Of a stretch of 57,079 nucleotides of DNA, positions 6,445 through 15,074 are shown piece by piece; positions within the stretch are counted from its first letter, which is position 1; each line of letters opens with the position of its first letter. The DNA is from an uncultured Bacteroidales bacterium (lineage in GTDB: Bacteria > Bacteroidota > Bacteroidia > Bacteroidales > UBA932): contig CAJODQ010000024.1 of the NCBI GenBank assembly GCA_905233345.1, positions 1 through 57,079 on the forward strand, written 5' to 3'. Under the pieces are notes generated by a model. That model worked only from the letters and a program-made list of their open reading frames with translations. It was not told the DNA's origin and did no database searches. A program made the position numbers and the translations under genes.

Positions 6445-8517
6445 ATGAAAAAGAGAACTAATATTTTCACGTTGCTGCTCGTTGCTGCAATCTCACTTCA
6501 TATCGTTATTTCCTGTACCAACGATCTGGTTCCCGGCGACCTTGATGATCAAGTAATTCGTCCGACAATGATTGACCCTTGGACCGCCATTGATCAGACT
6601 CCGTACCTGAAGAAATCAAATGTCTACAATCCAGTTACACTAACGGCTGGGCACATCCAGACAAAGTCCACCATGGTCATGATGACCGATGATTTCGCTA
6701 GTGTCGTTTGGTCTCCCAACGACGTGTTTAATATGTATGCATATAGTAGCGGATACACGGTTCGTCCTTTCACGACTGCCGAAGGTGGCGCAAGTGCTGT
6801 TTTTACCTCTGAATATGGAGAGGTAACCGGAACCCCTCAACACAGTATCTTTGCTCCAGTTGGAGGCATAAACCTGGGTTATGATGGAAGTGTCTTTTTT
6901 GGGCTGAATATCCCCGTAGCGCAAAAGGCGGTTGCAAATAAAGTCAAAGACGATTATCTATTTTCGTACGCACGGTCCATCAATCAAACTGATAATCTGA
7001 CATTCAAAAACATTCCGTCACTCGTCCGTTTTAAAATGTCGGGATCAGTTGCAAGTTCGGTCACACAAGTTACTTTGACTGGCGCTTCGCCTATTAGTGG
7101 CGAATTCATCATTGTGCCTGATTCTTACGGAACTCCCGCTATTTCACTTTCCAAGTCTTTTGGCGGATCCACTTCCACTTCCATTACTTTGACAATTGAT
7201 GGCGGAGGCAATTTCTCGGCTGATACGTATTACTATTTTGCCGTTATTCCCGGCGTACAAACCGGTTTTTCGATGGTGTTCTCGAACGGCGTAAATTCAA
7301 CCACCAAAATTTCTTCCAAAACGGTAAACTTTGAACAAGGGAAAATTGCTGACCTGGGAGAAATCTATTTGGGCCCCGATTTTACGGATGATCCGTCCCA
7401 TCCGGACATGAGTCCAATTAAATACATGACTGCTTCTGCTGGCGCGTCGAAACCGGTAACGATTGCAGTTATTCCTGATGGCTTTACCGCTGTTGAAATG
7501 AGCAAATACGAGTTACTGGCCAAATCGGCCATCAATACATTGTTCGAAATAGAGCCTTTTAAGAGTTACAAGACGTATTTCAATGTTTATATCTTAAAAG
7601 TTGCTTCTCATGAGTCAGGCGCCAGAATTACGGATGGAACTCCTGCCCAACAAGCTAGAGATTGTTATTTTGAATCAAAATGGGCAGCGAGCAGTTATGG
7701 CGATATGGCAGCTAATGCAGATTCTGTAAGGAATTTTGTTACAAGGAATTGCCAGGACATTGTTGATGAATGGCATACTATTAATGAAGTGCCAGTTCTG
7801 ATGATTATTAATGATGAACGATATGGCGGAATTTGTCATACATCTTCTAACGGATTTAGCTATGGAATGGTCCCTTACACATATGGAGGTGGAAGGCTTA
7901 CTTGGTCATATCCCGATTATGAAGCTTCTGGTGATTATCCTGATAAATTACCCGTTCCTGCCGATAAAAAAGACGCTTTAGGTCATAATGGCGGTAACTG
8001 GCTAAATACGATGGTTCATGAATTTGGTGGACACTGCTTTGGCCGCCTGGCAGATGAATATTGGGGTAGTGGTGGGTATTATACTTCTATATCAGGTGCC
8101 GTTGAAGAACATGGCTGGACTGTTCCATTTGGCCTCAATGTATCAGCAACTCCTAGCAGTCCTGGTTGGCAGCATTTATTGAACAAAATTACTGCTTTAA
8201 CATTGGGAACCCCTTATTCCGAACGGATTGGAACTTTCCAGGGTGGTGATACCCATGCCTGGGGAAGATGGCGTAGTGAGCAAATCAGTTGCATGATAGA
8301 CAACCGATACTACTTCTCCACTTTCCAGAGAGAACTTATCGTTCGTCGAATCATGACGCTGGCTGGAGAATCATTTGATGAGTCGCAGTTTTGGACCAAA
8401 GACGATCCGACCGATCCGGTCCGAGATGTAAAAAGCAGCCCTGTGATGGGTGGTGATCCCGTGATGCCACGTCCGGTCCCGCTCCTCCCGCCGCCTGTCC
8501 TTCATACAGATTGGTAA
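6445..8517 (+). CDS. fimbrillin-like N-domain + M64 family metallopeptidase lipoprotein
   Basis: Surface lipoprotein: signal MKKRTNIFTLLLVAAISL with a lipobox ending in Cys at about residue 24. Residues about 30-310 resemble the fimbrillin-like beta-domains of Bacteroidales (WSPNDVFNMYAY, then repeated beta strands, ending VNFEQGKIADLGEIYLG). Residues about 330-650 are an IgA-peptidase M64 domain: VTIAVIPDGFTAVEMSKY, VPVLMIINDERYGG, and MVHEFGGHCFGRLADEY. The putative zinc ligands are H525 and H530 with E526 catalytic, spaced HExxxH; I recall HExGGH in other Bacteroidales M64 proteins and do not treat it as damage. A proline-rich tail closes the protein. It presumably cleaves host or dietary protein; the substrate is unknown. 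Base composition is clearly AT-richer than the flanks, suggesting acquisition. A strong terminator follows. Confidence 0.85.
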   Translation: MKKRTNIFTLLLVAAISLHIVISCTNDLVPGDLDDQVIRPTMIDPWTAIDQTPYLKKSNVYNPVTLTAGHIQTKSTMVMMTDDFASVVWSPNDVFNMYAYSSGYTVRPFTTAEGGASAVFTSEYGEVTGTPQHSIFAPVGGINLGYDGSVFFGLNIPVAQKAVANKVKDDYLFSYARSINQTDNLTFKNIPSLVRFKMSGSVASSVTQVTLTGASPISGEFIIVPDSYGTPAISLSKSFGGSTSTSITLTIDGGGNFSADTYYYFAVIPGVQTGFSMVFSNGVNSTTKISSKTVNFEQGKIADLGEIYLGPDFTDDPSHPDMSPIKYMTASAGASKPVTIAVIPDGFTAVEMSKYELLAKSAINTLFEIEPFKSYKTYFNVYILKVASHESGARITDGTPAQQARDCYFESKWAASSYGDMAANADSVRNFVTRNCQDIVDEWHTINEVPVLMIINDERYGGICHTSSNGFSYGMVPYTYGGGRLTWSYPDYEASGDYPDKLPVPADKKDALGHNGGNWLNTMVHEFGGHCFGRLADEYWGSGGYYTSISGAVEEHGWTVPFGLNVSATPSSPGWQHLLNKITALTLGTPYSERIGTFQGGDTHAWGRWRSEQISCMIDNRYYFSTFQRELIVRRIMTLAGESFDESQFWTKDDPTDPVRDVKSSPVMGGDPVMPRPVPLLPPPVLHTDW

Positions 8518-8541
8518 TCTGCCTGTCATTTGAAGAAAACG

Positions 8542-8577
8542 AACTGGATGTCAGTCATACTGGCATCCAGTTTTTTT
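8542..8577 (+). terminator. Rho-independent terminator after the M64 peptidase
   Basis: Perfect nine-base arms AACTGGATG (8542-8550) and CATCCAGTT (8564-8572), 13-nt loop, followed by a run of T to 8577. Confidence 0.85.
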
Positions 8578-8748
8578 AATAGTTCCCCGGTATAGATAGA
8601 ATCAGAGAGGGGGTTTCGATTCAATAGTTATTTAAAAAAGTCATCAAAATACTGCGTAACGCGGTGTGTATCAGCGAATAATAAATTGCTAATCTGCAGG
8701 CGCTTTCTGGAAGTAATTTCGTTAATTTGCCCTTGGTAAACTTTAAAG

Positions 8749-9843
8749 ATGTTTGCTATGGAAAAGTTAATGAAATGGGATAAAGAATACGCCCAGTGGA
8801 TAGCTGAGCTGGCACGGCGGTATCGCTCCAGCCAGGTAAAGGCTGCGATCAAGGTCAATGATGAGATGCTTCGCTTCTACTGGTCGGTGGGGGAAGACAT
8901 CGAGAAGCGGCAGTATGAGAACCGCTATGGCAGTCATTTCTATGAGAATGTAAGCAAAGATTTGAGGAAGGAATTGGGGTTAACCCAAGGTTTGTCCACA
9001 ACTACCATCAAGTATACCCATTACTTCTATCGTCTTTATAGTCAGATCGTTGGAATTCGTCAGCAAGTTGCTGACGATTTCAAAACACCAATTCTTCAGC
9101 AAGATGCTGAAGTCTTCCAAGTCATCTTCAATATACCTTGGACCCACCATATGTGCATCATCGATAGAGTGAAAGGTGATGCCAAGAAAGGTCTTTTCTT
9201 TGCAAGGAAGTCTCTGGATAATAATTGGGGAAGAGGAGTGCTCCTAAACTTCCTTTCATCGGACCTCTACGAGCGCCAGGGCGCAGCCCAGACTAATTTC
9301 GTACTCACCATGCCGGCGCCGGAAAGCGATCTTGCTCAGGAACTCCTGAAAAGTCCGTACGATTTCACATTTCTGCCGGGAAAGGAGAGGTATCAGGAGG
9401 CCGAGTTGAAAGATGCCCTGATTGAACACATCACCCGGTTCCTGGTTGAATTGGGCAAAGGTTTCTCCTATGTTGGCAAGGAGTATCGCCTCGTTTCTGG
9501 AGGGAAGGAAAAGTTCATTGACTTGCTCTTCTACATCATCCCGCTTCATCGATATTGCGTTATCGAGGTCAAGGTTACGGAGTTCGATTTCCCGGATCTG
9601 GGGCAATTGGCCGGATATGTCGCTATGGTGGATGACCTTCTCAATACCGAAATAGAGAAGCCGGCTATCGGCCTGGTAATCTGTAAAGAGAAGAATACCG
9701 TTCTGGCTCGATATGCATTGTCAACATTCAATCGCCCGATGGGAATCTCCGAATACGAGGTTGCTCGCCAGCATCTACCGGACGAATTGAAAAATGCCCT
9801 CCCATCTCCTGAAGAAATCGAGAACGGATTGTTGGATATGTAG
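8749..9843 (+). CDS. PDDEXK nuclease family protein, DUF1016/YhcG type
   Basis: Predicted nuclease of the YhcG/DUF1016 group; members occur with restriction and mobile-element genes, but the cellular role is unsettled. Residues about 10-150 form the helical DUF1016 N-domain (YAQWIAELARRYRSSQVKAA, FYWSVGEDIEKRQYENRYG). The C-terminal domain from about residue 200 carries the nuclease core: GFSYVGKEYRL, then EKFIDLLFYI (Asp) and YCVIEVKV (the E-x-K of PD-(D/E)xK), followed by LGQLAGYV. Start ATG is at 8749; ATG 8758 is an equally good choice. No methyltransferase or specificity subunit is nearby, so this is a solitary copy in the AT-rich island. Only an imperfect -7 box is seen about 20 bases upstream. 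Confidence 0.85.
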   Translation: MFAMEKLMKWDKEYAQWIAELARRYRSSQVKAAIKVNDEMLRFYWSVGEDIEKRQYENRYGSHFYENVSKDLRKELGLTQGLSTTTIKYTHYFYRLYSQIVGIRQQVADDFKTPILQQDAEVFQVIFNIPWTHHMCIIDRVKGDAKKGLFFARKSLDNNWGRGVLLNFLSSDLYERQGAAQTNFVLTMPAPESDLAQELLKSPYDFTFLPGKERYQEAELKDALIEHITRFLVELGKGFSYVGKEYRLVSGGKEKFIDLLFYIIPLHRYCVIEVKVTEFDFPDLGQLAGYVAMVDDLLNTEIEKPAIGLVICKEKNTVLARYALSTFNRPMGISEYEVARQHLPDELKNALPSPEEIENGLLDM

Positions 9844-9893
9844 ATTGCACCGGTTGGAGATGACAATGAACGTAAAACCCCCGGACGAATAGT

Positions 9894-10499
9894 TTACCCG
9901 TTGGTAAAAAGACTCACAATGTAGCTGACCAGGTGGAAGCCGATGACGAAGAGGATGGCGGCGATGATCCATTTCTTCTTTTGCTCCTTCTTCCGCTCTT
10001 CGCTGCGTTTTTGCCATTCTTCCATTTCGGCGTCGGTGATGATCAATTGGCCGGCGGCCTCGCACATCGCCCGATAGGTTTGCTTGTATTGATCGTGCAA
10101 CTGCTGGAAGAGGGAGCTGGGCGTCGGGTCGGGATGCCAGCGGTCCAAGAAAAAGAAGGCGTTGCGCAGGTCGTTGATCGCCGCTTGCGCCCAGGCCCCG
10201 TCCTCGGCGCCGAGATAGCGGCTGGTCAGCAATTCCTGCGACTCTTCAGCGTCGACCGGCAGGTTCCGGTTAGTGATCTCCACTACGTAGGAGAGAAGCT
10301 TCATGCAGAAATACTCGTAGGATTCCGGAGAAACGCGGTCCTGAAGATTTTGCTCGAGTTTCTTGACATCAGCCAGCTTGGTATCCAGATTGAAAGCCCG
10401 TTCAAATTTCTCCAGTGCCTTCCCGACAGTAGCGTCATCAAGGGTATGCTGCGCGAAGTAGCGCTCCAGCTCTTCCGTGTCCAGTTTTACGATATCCAT
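9894..10499 (-). CDS. hypothetical protein with C-terminal membrane anchor
   Basis: 201 residues, family not recognised. The first 160 residues look soluble and helical (MDIVKLDTEELERYFAQHT...), followed by a charged stretch EEWQKRSEERKKEQKKK and one hydrophobic segment of about 20 residues (WIIAAILFVIGFHLVSYIV) near the very C-terminus. There is no signal peptide, so a tail-anchored topology with the bulk in the cytoplasm is likely. Monocistronic, with a perfect -7 box 26 bases upstream. It converges on the nuclease gene. Confidence 0.7.
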   Translation of the reverse strand: MDIVKLDTEELERYFAQHTLDDATVGKALEKFERAFNLDTKLADVKKLEQNLQDRVSPESYEYFCMKLLSYVVEITNRNLPVDAEESQELLTSRYLGAEDGAWAQAAINDLRNAFFFLDRWHPDPTPSSLFQQLHDQYKQTYRAMCEAAGQLIITDAEMEEWQKRSEERKKEQKKKWIIAAILFVIGFHLVSYIVSLFTNG

Positions 10500-10524
10500 A
10501 GCCTTTCGTCAAGTCTTTGCATTG

Positions 10525-10532
10525 CAAAGATA
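10525..10532 (-). promoter_or_regulatory. -7 promoter box TATCTTTG for the tail-anchored protein
   Basis: Minus strand reads TATCTTTG (perfect TAnnTTTG) 26 bases before the start codon at 10499. Confidence 0.6.
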
Positions 10533-10545
10533 CAAAAAGAGAGAG

Positions 10546-10566
10546 ACTCCCGGTCAAGCCGGGAGT
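10546..10566. repeat. REP-like palindrome, copy 2
   Basis: Perfect eight-base arms ACTCCCGG (10546-10553) and CCGGGAGT (10559-10566) about TCAAG. Read on the minus strand the context is GTCACTCCCGGCTTGACC, the same layout as the copy at 36902-36922. Confidence 0.65.
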
Positions 10567-10616
10567 GACGGGAAAGGTTAGAATGGGCTATACCTTGATG
10601 CTGCTGTCTAGATGAT

Positions 10617-10949
10617 ATGACTGCTCGCTTACCAAAACTCTTTCTTTTGCTGCTGGCCGTGACATGTCTTTTGTGCGCCTGCGGCTCTCGTTCCTCGTCG
10701 CATGCGGACGAGGGGATTGACGGTACGTATGTGTATCAGGATGGGATCAGTCGGTCTGTCGTCATCATCTCCGGTGGAACCTGGAAGATGAAGACGCAGT
10801 TCGGCGCGCCCGGCTACTATGGCAGCGACGCCAAGTATGACTCCGGGAAGGTCAAGGGCAACGTGCTCTACCATTCCGGCATCTTTGAATACGGCGAAGT
10901 CTCCGGCCGTACCCTGAAGATTGCCGGCCGCAATTACTGCAAACAATAA
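10617..10949 (+). CDS. small lipoprotein, function unknown
   Basis: 110 residues beginning MTARLPKLFLLLLAVTC with lipobox LCAC, so lipidated at about Cys 21. The mature part (about 90 residues) is Gly/Tyr/Ser-rich and beta-like (GTYVYQDGISRSVVIISGG, GTWKMKTQFGAPGYYG); it may be a small lipocalin- or YMGG-like barrel, but I do not assign a family. Single gene, with no clear -7 box directly upstream. Followed by the repeat-rich intergenic block. Confidence 0.65.
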   Translation: MTARLPKLFLLLLAVTCLLCACGSRSSSHADEGIDGTYVYQDGISRSVVIISGGTWKMKTQFGAPGYYGSDAKYDSGKVKGNVLYHSGIFEYGEVSGRTLKIAGRNYCKQ

Positions 10950-11014
10950 CGAGCGGCTGGTTCAACTCCTGTGGGCAAGGTCTACTTTCAATAGGGGTAC
11001 CTTGCCCGATTTGA

Positions 11015-11226
11015 CTTGCTGCGTCGGGTTGTGACGACGCTGGAGCTTTTGTCGAAAAAGGAACGTGCGGGGGCTTGTGCAGGGAGCGGTGCTTGCATGA
11101 CGGCGTCTGTTTGACGACCGTTACGGGCCCTTGGGTCCGTAAAAGGGAGGAGTTAGCCGTCAAGCGACCGGGTTGGCTCCTTTTTCGACAGCAAGCGGAA
11201 GCGCGTCACAACCCGACGCAACAAAG
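11015..11226. repeat. 212-bp inverted-repeat element (MITE-like), arms of about 45 bp
   Basis: The left arm (TTGCTGCGTCGGGTTGTGAC...) and right arm (reverse complement TTGTTGCGTCGGGTTGTGAC...) match over about 45 bases, near-perfect in the outer 21. Both arms, read outward-in on their own strands, give a similar peptide frame (LLRRVVT....LLSKKE). The right arm also belongs to the repeat shared with 27916-27983. No transposase inside; target-site duplications are not evident. Confidence 0.55.
11152..11219 (-). repeat. dispersed 67-bp repeat, copy A
   Basis: Matches 27916-27983 at all but about 5 of 67 positions, in the same orientation. On the minus strand it keeps an open frame ending RFRLLSKKEPTRSLDG then stop. 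Both copies lie just downstream of the stop codon of a minus-strand gene in a convergent intergenic gap. Confidence 0.8.
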
Positions 11227-11266
11227 AGATGCCGAGCTTACCCGCTAGAAGGACGCGATAATGCTG

Positions 11267-11344
11267 CCGATGTCCCCCAAAATGGGACATCGACGACAAA
11301 TAAAGGCTGAAACGCTGTTGGTGTCCCACATTTGGGGACATCGG
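11267..11344. repeat. paired palindromes built on GATGTCCC
   Basis: Two hairpins, each with a GTCCC/GGGAC core, are also inverted copies of one another: CCGATGTCCCC at 11267-11277 pairs with GGGGACATCGG at 11334-11344, allowing either two small hairpins or one large one. Confidence 0.6.
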
Positions 11345-11399
11345 CGACGATGGTCGTGACCGGGACTCACGGGCGAGTCGCGTCGGGGTTAGCTGCCGG

Positions 11400-13190
11400 C
11401 TACTTGTCCTTCTTCATTTCCCGGATCAGGCGCTGGCCGAAGAAGAGGCCGACGGCGAAGCCGATGATGCCGATGGCCCGGAAAGCAATGGTAAAGGCCT
11501 TGATGCCTTCTCCCGACAGTACGGAGGACGTACACAGGATGGCCGAGCCGATCAGGACCGCGACGATGATCAGCGCCTTGATCGCATACTTTGTGTAACG
11601 GGTGACCGTTTCCAGGGCCTTCTCCTCGAAGGCGAAGTCGGTGCGGACCTTGATCTGGCCCTTTTCCAGCATGTCAAGCGCCTCGGCGGTCTTGGTCGAG
11701 GATTCTGTGATGCCTTTGGCGAGTTGCAGCAACTTCAGGGCAATGTCCGGGTTCAGGTCTTTGAGACTGTCTTTGTCGAGATTGCTCAGGTCAATATCCA
11801 TCCCGAGATTGACCTTCGTCATGAAGGAATTCAGGATGTTTACCTTGGGACTGAGGGTCTTGACAGTGCCTTCCACTGCGATGATACCGCGCGCCAGGTT
11901 GGTGAGGAAGGGGTCGACGTCGTAGTTCTGTTCCTGCAGGGAATCCAGGATGGTATCCATGAGGTCGCCCAGTTCGAAATCGCCGAAATCCGTCCCGGTG
12001 AACTGGCCACACATATCTTCGCACATCGTGAGCATCGCGCCATGGTCGATCTCGCCCTTGGGCTGCGCGACCTGCAGCACGGTCCGTTTGAGGCCATATG
12101 CATCGTGCATTACCACATTGGTGACGATGTCGATGAGAAGCTGGCGCTGCTTCGAGCTCAGCGTACCCATCATGCCGAAGTCGATCCATTCGATGCCGTG
12201 CTCCGGCAGCGGAATCTTCTCTTCTTCCGGCTTCTTCACTTTTTCATCGACAGCGCCTTCCGCGGCTTCGGCCTTGGGCTCTTCAGCGGGCTCTTCCTTG
12301 GGCTTCGCCTTTTTCACCTTCGGCGCCGGAGCGGGCTCTTTGAGCAGTACGTTGCCCGAGTGGGGATCCGCGTGATAGAAGCCGTCCGTGAGGACCTGCG
12401 TGGCGAAGTTGTCCGCAATCAGTGCGGCGATGCGCTCCCGCTCCTCGTCACCCAGAGTGTCGAGGTACGCCGTATCGCTGACCTCGGTGCCTGTGACGAA
12501 GGTCTCTGTCAGGATGGCCTCGCACGTGAGTTCCCGGTAGCATTTGGGACTTTCGACTTTTTCGCGGCCCTGGTTGTTCGCCCAGAAGCGGTCCAGGTTG
12601 TCCGCTTCGTTGGTCAGATAGAGCTCCCGCTTCGAGGTCTTTTCGAGTTCCACGATGAAAGCCTTGAGGTCCAGACCACCCACGGGTTTCTTGACCAACT
12701 TGTCGATGATCTTCTCAATGAGGGCGAAGTCGCGCGTGACGGTATCGACGATGCCGGGACGGCGGACCTTGACGGCCACGACCGTACCGTCGTGCAGCGT
12801 CGCCTTGTGTACCTGGGCAATGGATGCCGATCCCAATGGCTTCTCGTCGAAAGAAGCGAACAGTTCGTTCACGGGTTTCCCCAGATATTGTTCGATCTGG
12901 GCGTGGACGGTTTCGATATCCATCGGGGCCACCCGGGAGCGCAGCGATGCCAGCGCTTCGCAATATTCACGGGGAAGGTATTCGTTCTGCTGGGAGGCAA
13001 TCTGCCCGATCTTCACGTAGGTAGGACCCAGATCCTGCAGGATGTTGACCGTGATTTCCGGCGTGATGCCGTCGTCGTAATTGTATTTTTTCAGGACGGC
13101 GATGATTTCCCGCAGGCGGCCGTTGGTGCTCGGCTCAGCCTTTTTCGCGTCCCTCCGTTGCTTGATCAGCGCTGAAACAAAATTTGACAT
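11400..13190 (-). CDS. ABC1/UbiB-family atypical kinase-like protein with charged insertion
   Basis: Member of the ABC1/AarF/UbiB atypical kinase/ATPase family, which in other bacteria supports quinone synthesis at the membrane; this lineage would use menaquinone, so the target is unclear. Family marks: KIGQ at residues 60-63 within GPTYVKIGQIASQ, the lysine in VVAVKVRRPG, the catalytic loop HADPHSGN at 273-280 and the DFG at 337-339. Two C-terminal hydrophobic segments (about 505-580) anchor it. Odd: between catalytic loop and DFG, where the family has a short turn, lies a Lys/Glu/Pro/Ala-rich insertion of about 48 residues (284-331; DNA 12198-12341). Promoter box at 13252-13259, directly after the stop of the redox module, so it may be transcribed alone or by read-through from that operon. 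Confidence 0.9.
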   Translation of the reverse strand: MSNFVSALIKQRRDAKKAEPSTNGRLREIIAVLKKYNYDDGITPEITVNILQDLGPTYVKIGQIASQQNEYLPREYCEALASLRSRVAPMDIETVHAQIEQYLGKPVNELFASFDEKPLGSASIAQVHKATLHDGTVVAVKVRRPGIVDTVTRDFALIEKIIDKLVKKPVGGLDLKAFIVELEKTSKRELYLTNEADNLDRFWANNQGREKVESPKCYRELTCEAILTETFVTGTEVSDTAYLDTLGDEERERIAALIADNFATQVLTDGFYHADPHSGNVLLKEPAPAPKVKKAKPKEEPAEEPKAEAAEGAVDEKVKKPEEEKIPLPEHGIEWIDFGMMGTLSSKQRQLLIDIVTNVVMHDAYGLKRTVLQVAQPKGEIDHGAMLTMCEDMCGQFTGTDFGDFELGDLMDTILDSLQEQNYDVDPFLTNLARGIIAVEGTVKTLSPKVNILNSFMTKVNLGMDIDLSNLDKDSLKDLNPDIALKLLQLAKGITESSTKTAEALDMLEKGQIKVRTDFAFEEKALETVTRYTKYAIKALIIVAVLIGSAILCTSSVLSGEGIKAFTIAFRAIGIIGFAVGLFFGQRLIREMKKDK

Positions 13191-13251
13191 AGGTATTTTT
13201 TCGTTTAAGTTTCAAAGATTCATTAAAGTTACTGAAAAGAGACTTCTTTCG

Positions 13252-13259
13252 CAAATATA
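13252..13259 (-). promoter_or_regulatory. -7 promoter box TATATTTG upstream of the UbiB-like gene
   Basis: Perfect TAnnTTTG on the minus strand immediately after the stop codon of the upstream redox gene and 62 bases before the kinase start, suggesting independent transcription. Confidence 0.5.
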
Positions 13260-15074
13260 CTACCCTTCCAAATGCTCCGCGAGGACTTCGGCGAAGTCGC
13301 GGACGGGGACCGGGGCGTAGCGGGAGAAGGTCTTGAGGCAGAGGGGACAGGCGGTGACGATCTGCTCCGGATTGTTGGCCGTGAGGTTGTCGAGGGCGCC
13401 GCGGGTGATGGGCTCGCGATCCTCGTAGCGGAGCGTCAGCGAACCGACGGAGCCGCCACAACAGATGCTTTCCTTCTTTTCCTTCGGCGCGGGGACCAAC
13501 TGCCCGACATGGGCGAGCGCCTGGCGCGGAGCATCGTAGATGCCGCAGCCGCGGCCCAGGTCGCAGGGATCGTGGTAGACCAGCGTCTCGTGCCCCTTCT
13601 CCAACTTCAACTTGCCCTCGGCGATGAGGTGATTGAAATACTCCGTGTAGTGCATGACCTCCACGCCGATCAGCCCATATTGCTCCTTGAAGATGCGGTA
13701 ACAGATCGCGCAGCTCACCAACAGGATCTGCGCCCCGCTGTCTTCGATCAGCTTGCGGTTCTTCTCAATGAGCTGCTGTGCCTCGTCCTTCCGGCCGGCC
13801 AGCAGCAACGGGCGGCCGCAGCAAATGCTGCCATCGGGATCCATCCGCTCGTAGTCTACGCCGGTGGCTTTCAGTATCCGATCCACCGAGCGCGGGATCA
13901 CCGGCGTCAGCGCACTCATGCAGCCTGCATAGTAGAGCACCTTCTCTTCACCGACCTGCCGTGGTTTAACCGCGTTGAGATAGCTGAAATCCGCCGGCAA
14001 CTTGTTGTTCTTCTTTTCCTGTGCTGTACGGTAGGCCAGGCGAATGCCGCAGGCATCCATCTGCACCTGGCAGAGCGCGGCGCACTTGCCGCACATCAGA
14101 CATTTCTCCGCATTTTCCAGCGAACGCCGCGCATTGCGCCGCCGCAGGCTGCGGACCATGTAGACCGTCGCGTCCTGCACGTTCTTCTTCTGCACGCCCA
14201 TCGGGCAGGCGTCGATGCAGACGCCGCAGCTCGGGCAGGCATAGAGCATCGTCAGCGTGAAGCCCTTGCGCGTGTGGCGCACCGGCAGCCCCGCGTTCCG
14301 CATGGGGATGAGCAGGATCTCCGACGGGATATGCATGTAGCGCGTGAAGGGGAGCACCGTCATGAACGTGCCCAGCGCCAGCGAGTAGGCCCACCAGGCC
14401 ACCGTGATGTTCTCGGGCTTGCTCATGAAATTGTGCAGGATCCAATTGATTGGAATGGTCATGAAACTGCCGCCGGCCACGCCCGCGGTGAAGCCCTCGG
14501 CAATCCAGCGCAGCGGGAAGATGGCCCAGAGGCTGTAGAGCCCGATGCGGTCGGGAAGGGTGAGGCGCGTGGTGCGGCGCATGCCCACGATGCGCGAGCG
14601 GAAACGCTTGATGATGGCGATCGTGATGCCGCTCAGGATGATCAGCAGGAAAAAGTCCATCAGGAAGAAGAAGAACGAGCCCTGCAGGGTCTGGTTCTGC
14701 TCCTCCATGAAATAGCGGAAGAAGATGGGGTAGTAGAGCTTGTGAAGTCGCTCCGGGATGTAGAGCACCGTCTCGATGTGGCCGATGACGATGATCATGA
14801 ACCAGCCGAAGGCGATGCTCGAATGCATGTAACCCAGCACCTTGTTGCGCTTCCAGAGTTTCACGTGCAAGAGGCAGTCGCAGAAGATGTCGCGGATGTT
14901 CTTGTAGATGGTCGTAGGTGTGATCAGCGAGACGGCGAAACGCTTGCGGTCGGCCGGCGTCAGCTGGATGAGCACCCGGACCAGCGCGATGAGGCAGTAG
15001 CCCAGCACGAAGGTCATGCCGAAGACGAACGGCAGGACGAAGGGATCGTAAGCGGCCAGGATGCGTTCTTTCAT
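13260..15074 (-). CDS. membrane-bound HdrE/HdrD-like fusion: heme-b membrane domain + 4Fe-4S + two CCG domains
   Basis: Predicted membrane subunit of a heterodisulfide-reductase-like complex, 604 residues. Residues about 10-270 form a five- to six-helix membrane domain like NarI/HdrE, with candidate heme-b histidines in MHSSIAFGWFMIIVIGHIE. Then two 4Fe-4S motifs (CPSCGVCIDACPMG, CLMCGKCAALCQV) and two CCG domains: YYAGCMSAL...SICCGRP...SCAICY and YHDPCDLGRGCG...SICCGGS...ACPLCLK, which in HdrD/DsrK-type proteins hold non-cubane clusters. The ATG at 15072-15074 overlaps the upstream stop (ATGA); a longer frame from 15170 is out-of-frame noise. Likely passes electrons between menaquinone and the soluble Hdr-like subunits encoded just upstream. 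Last gene of the five-gene unit. Confidence 0.85.
   Translation of the reverse strand: MKERILAAYDPFVLPFVFGMTFVLGYCLIALVRVLIQLTPADRKRFAVSLITPTTIYKNIRDIFCDCLLHVKLWKRNKVLGYMHSSIAFGWFMIIVIGHIETVLYIPERLHKLYYPIFFRYFMEEQNQTLQGSFFFFLMDFFLLIILSGITIAIIKRFRSRIVGMRRTTRLTLPDRIGLYSLWAIFPLRWIAEGFTAGVAGGSFMTIPINWILHNFMSKPENITVAWWAYSLALGTFMTVLPFTRYMHIPSEILLIPMRNAGLPVRHTRKGFTLTMLYACPSCGVCIDACPMGVQKKNVQDATVYMVRSLRRRNARRSLENAEKCLMCGKCAALCQVQMDACGIRLAYRTAQEKKNNKLPADFSYLNAVKPRQVGEEKVLYYAGCMSALTPVIPRSVDRILKATGVDYERMDPDGSICCGRPLLLAGRKDEAQQLIEKNRKLIEDSGAQILLVSCAICYRIFKEQYGLIGVEVMHYTEYFNHLIAEGKLKLEKGHETLVYHDPCDLGRGCGIYDAPRQALAHVGQLVPAPKEKKESICCGGSVGSLTLRYEDREPITRGALDNLTANNPEQIVTACPLCLKTFSRYAPVPVRDFAEVLAEHLEG

Larger units (their letters stand above)
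10950..11399. repeat. 450-bp non-coding block dense in inverted repeats
   Basis: No credible gene. Contains at least five inverted repeats: GGGCAAGGT / ACCTTGCCC (10973-10981, 10999-11007); a long inverted pair 11015-11063 / 11177-11226; TTACGGGCCC / GGGTCCGTAA (11121-11130, 11133-11142); GATGTCCC / GGGACATC (11269-11276, 11284-11291); and GTGTCCC / GGGACAT (11321-11341). It lies between converging genes (lipoprotein and UbiB-like kinase). Confidence 0.75.
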
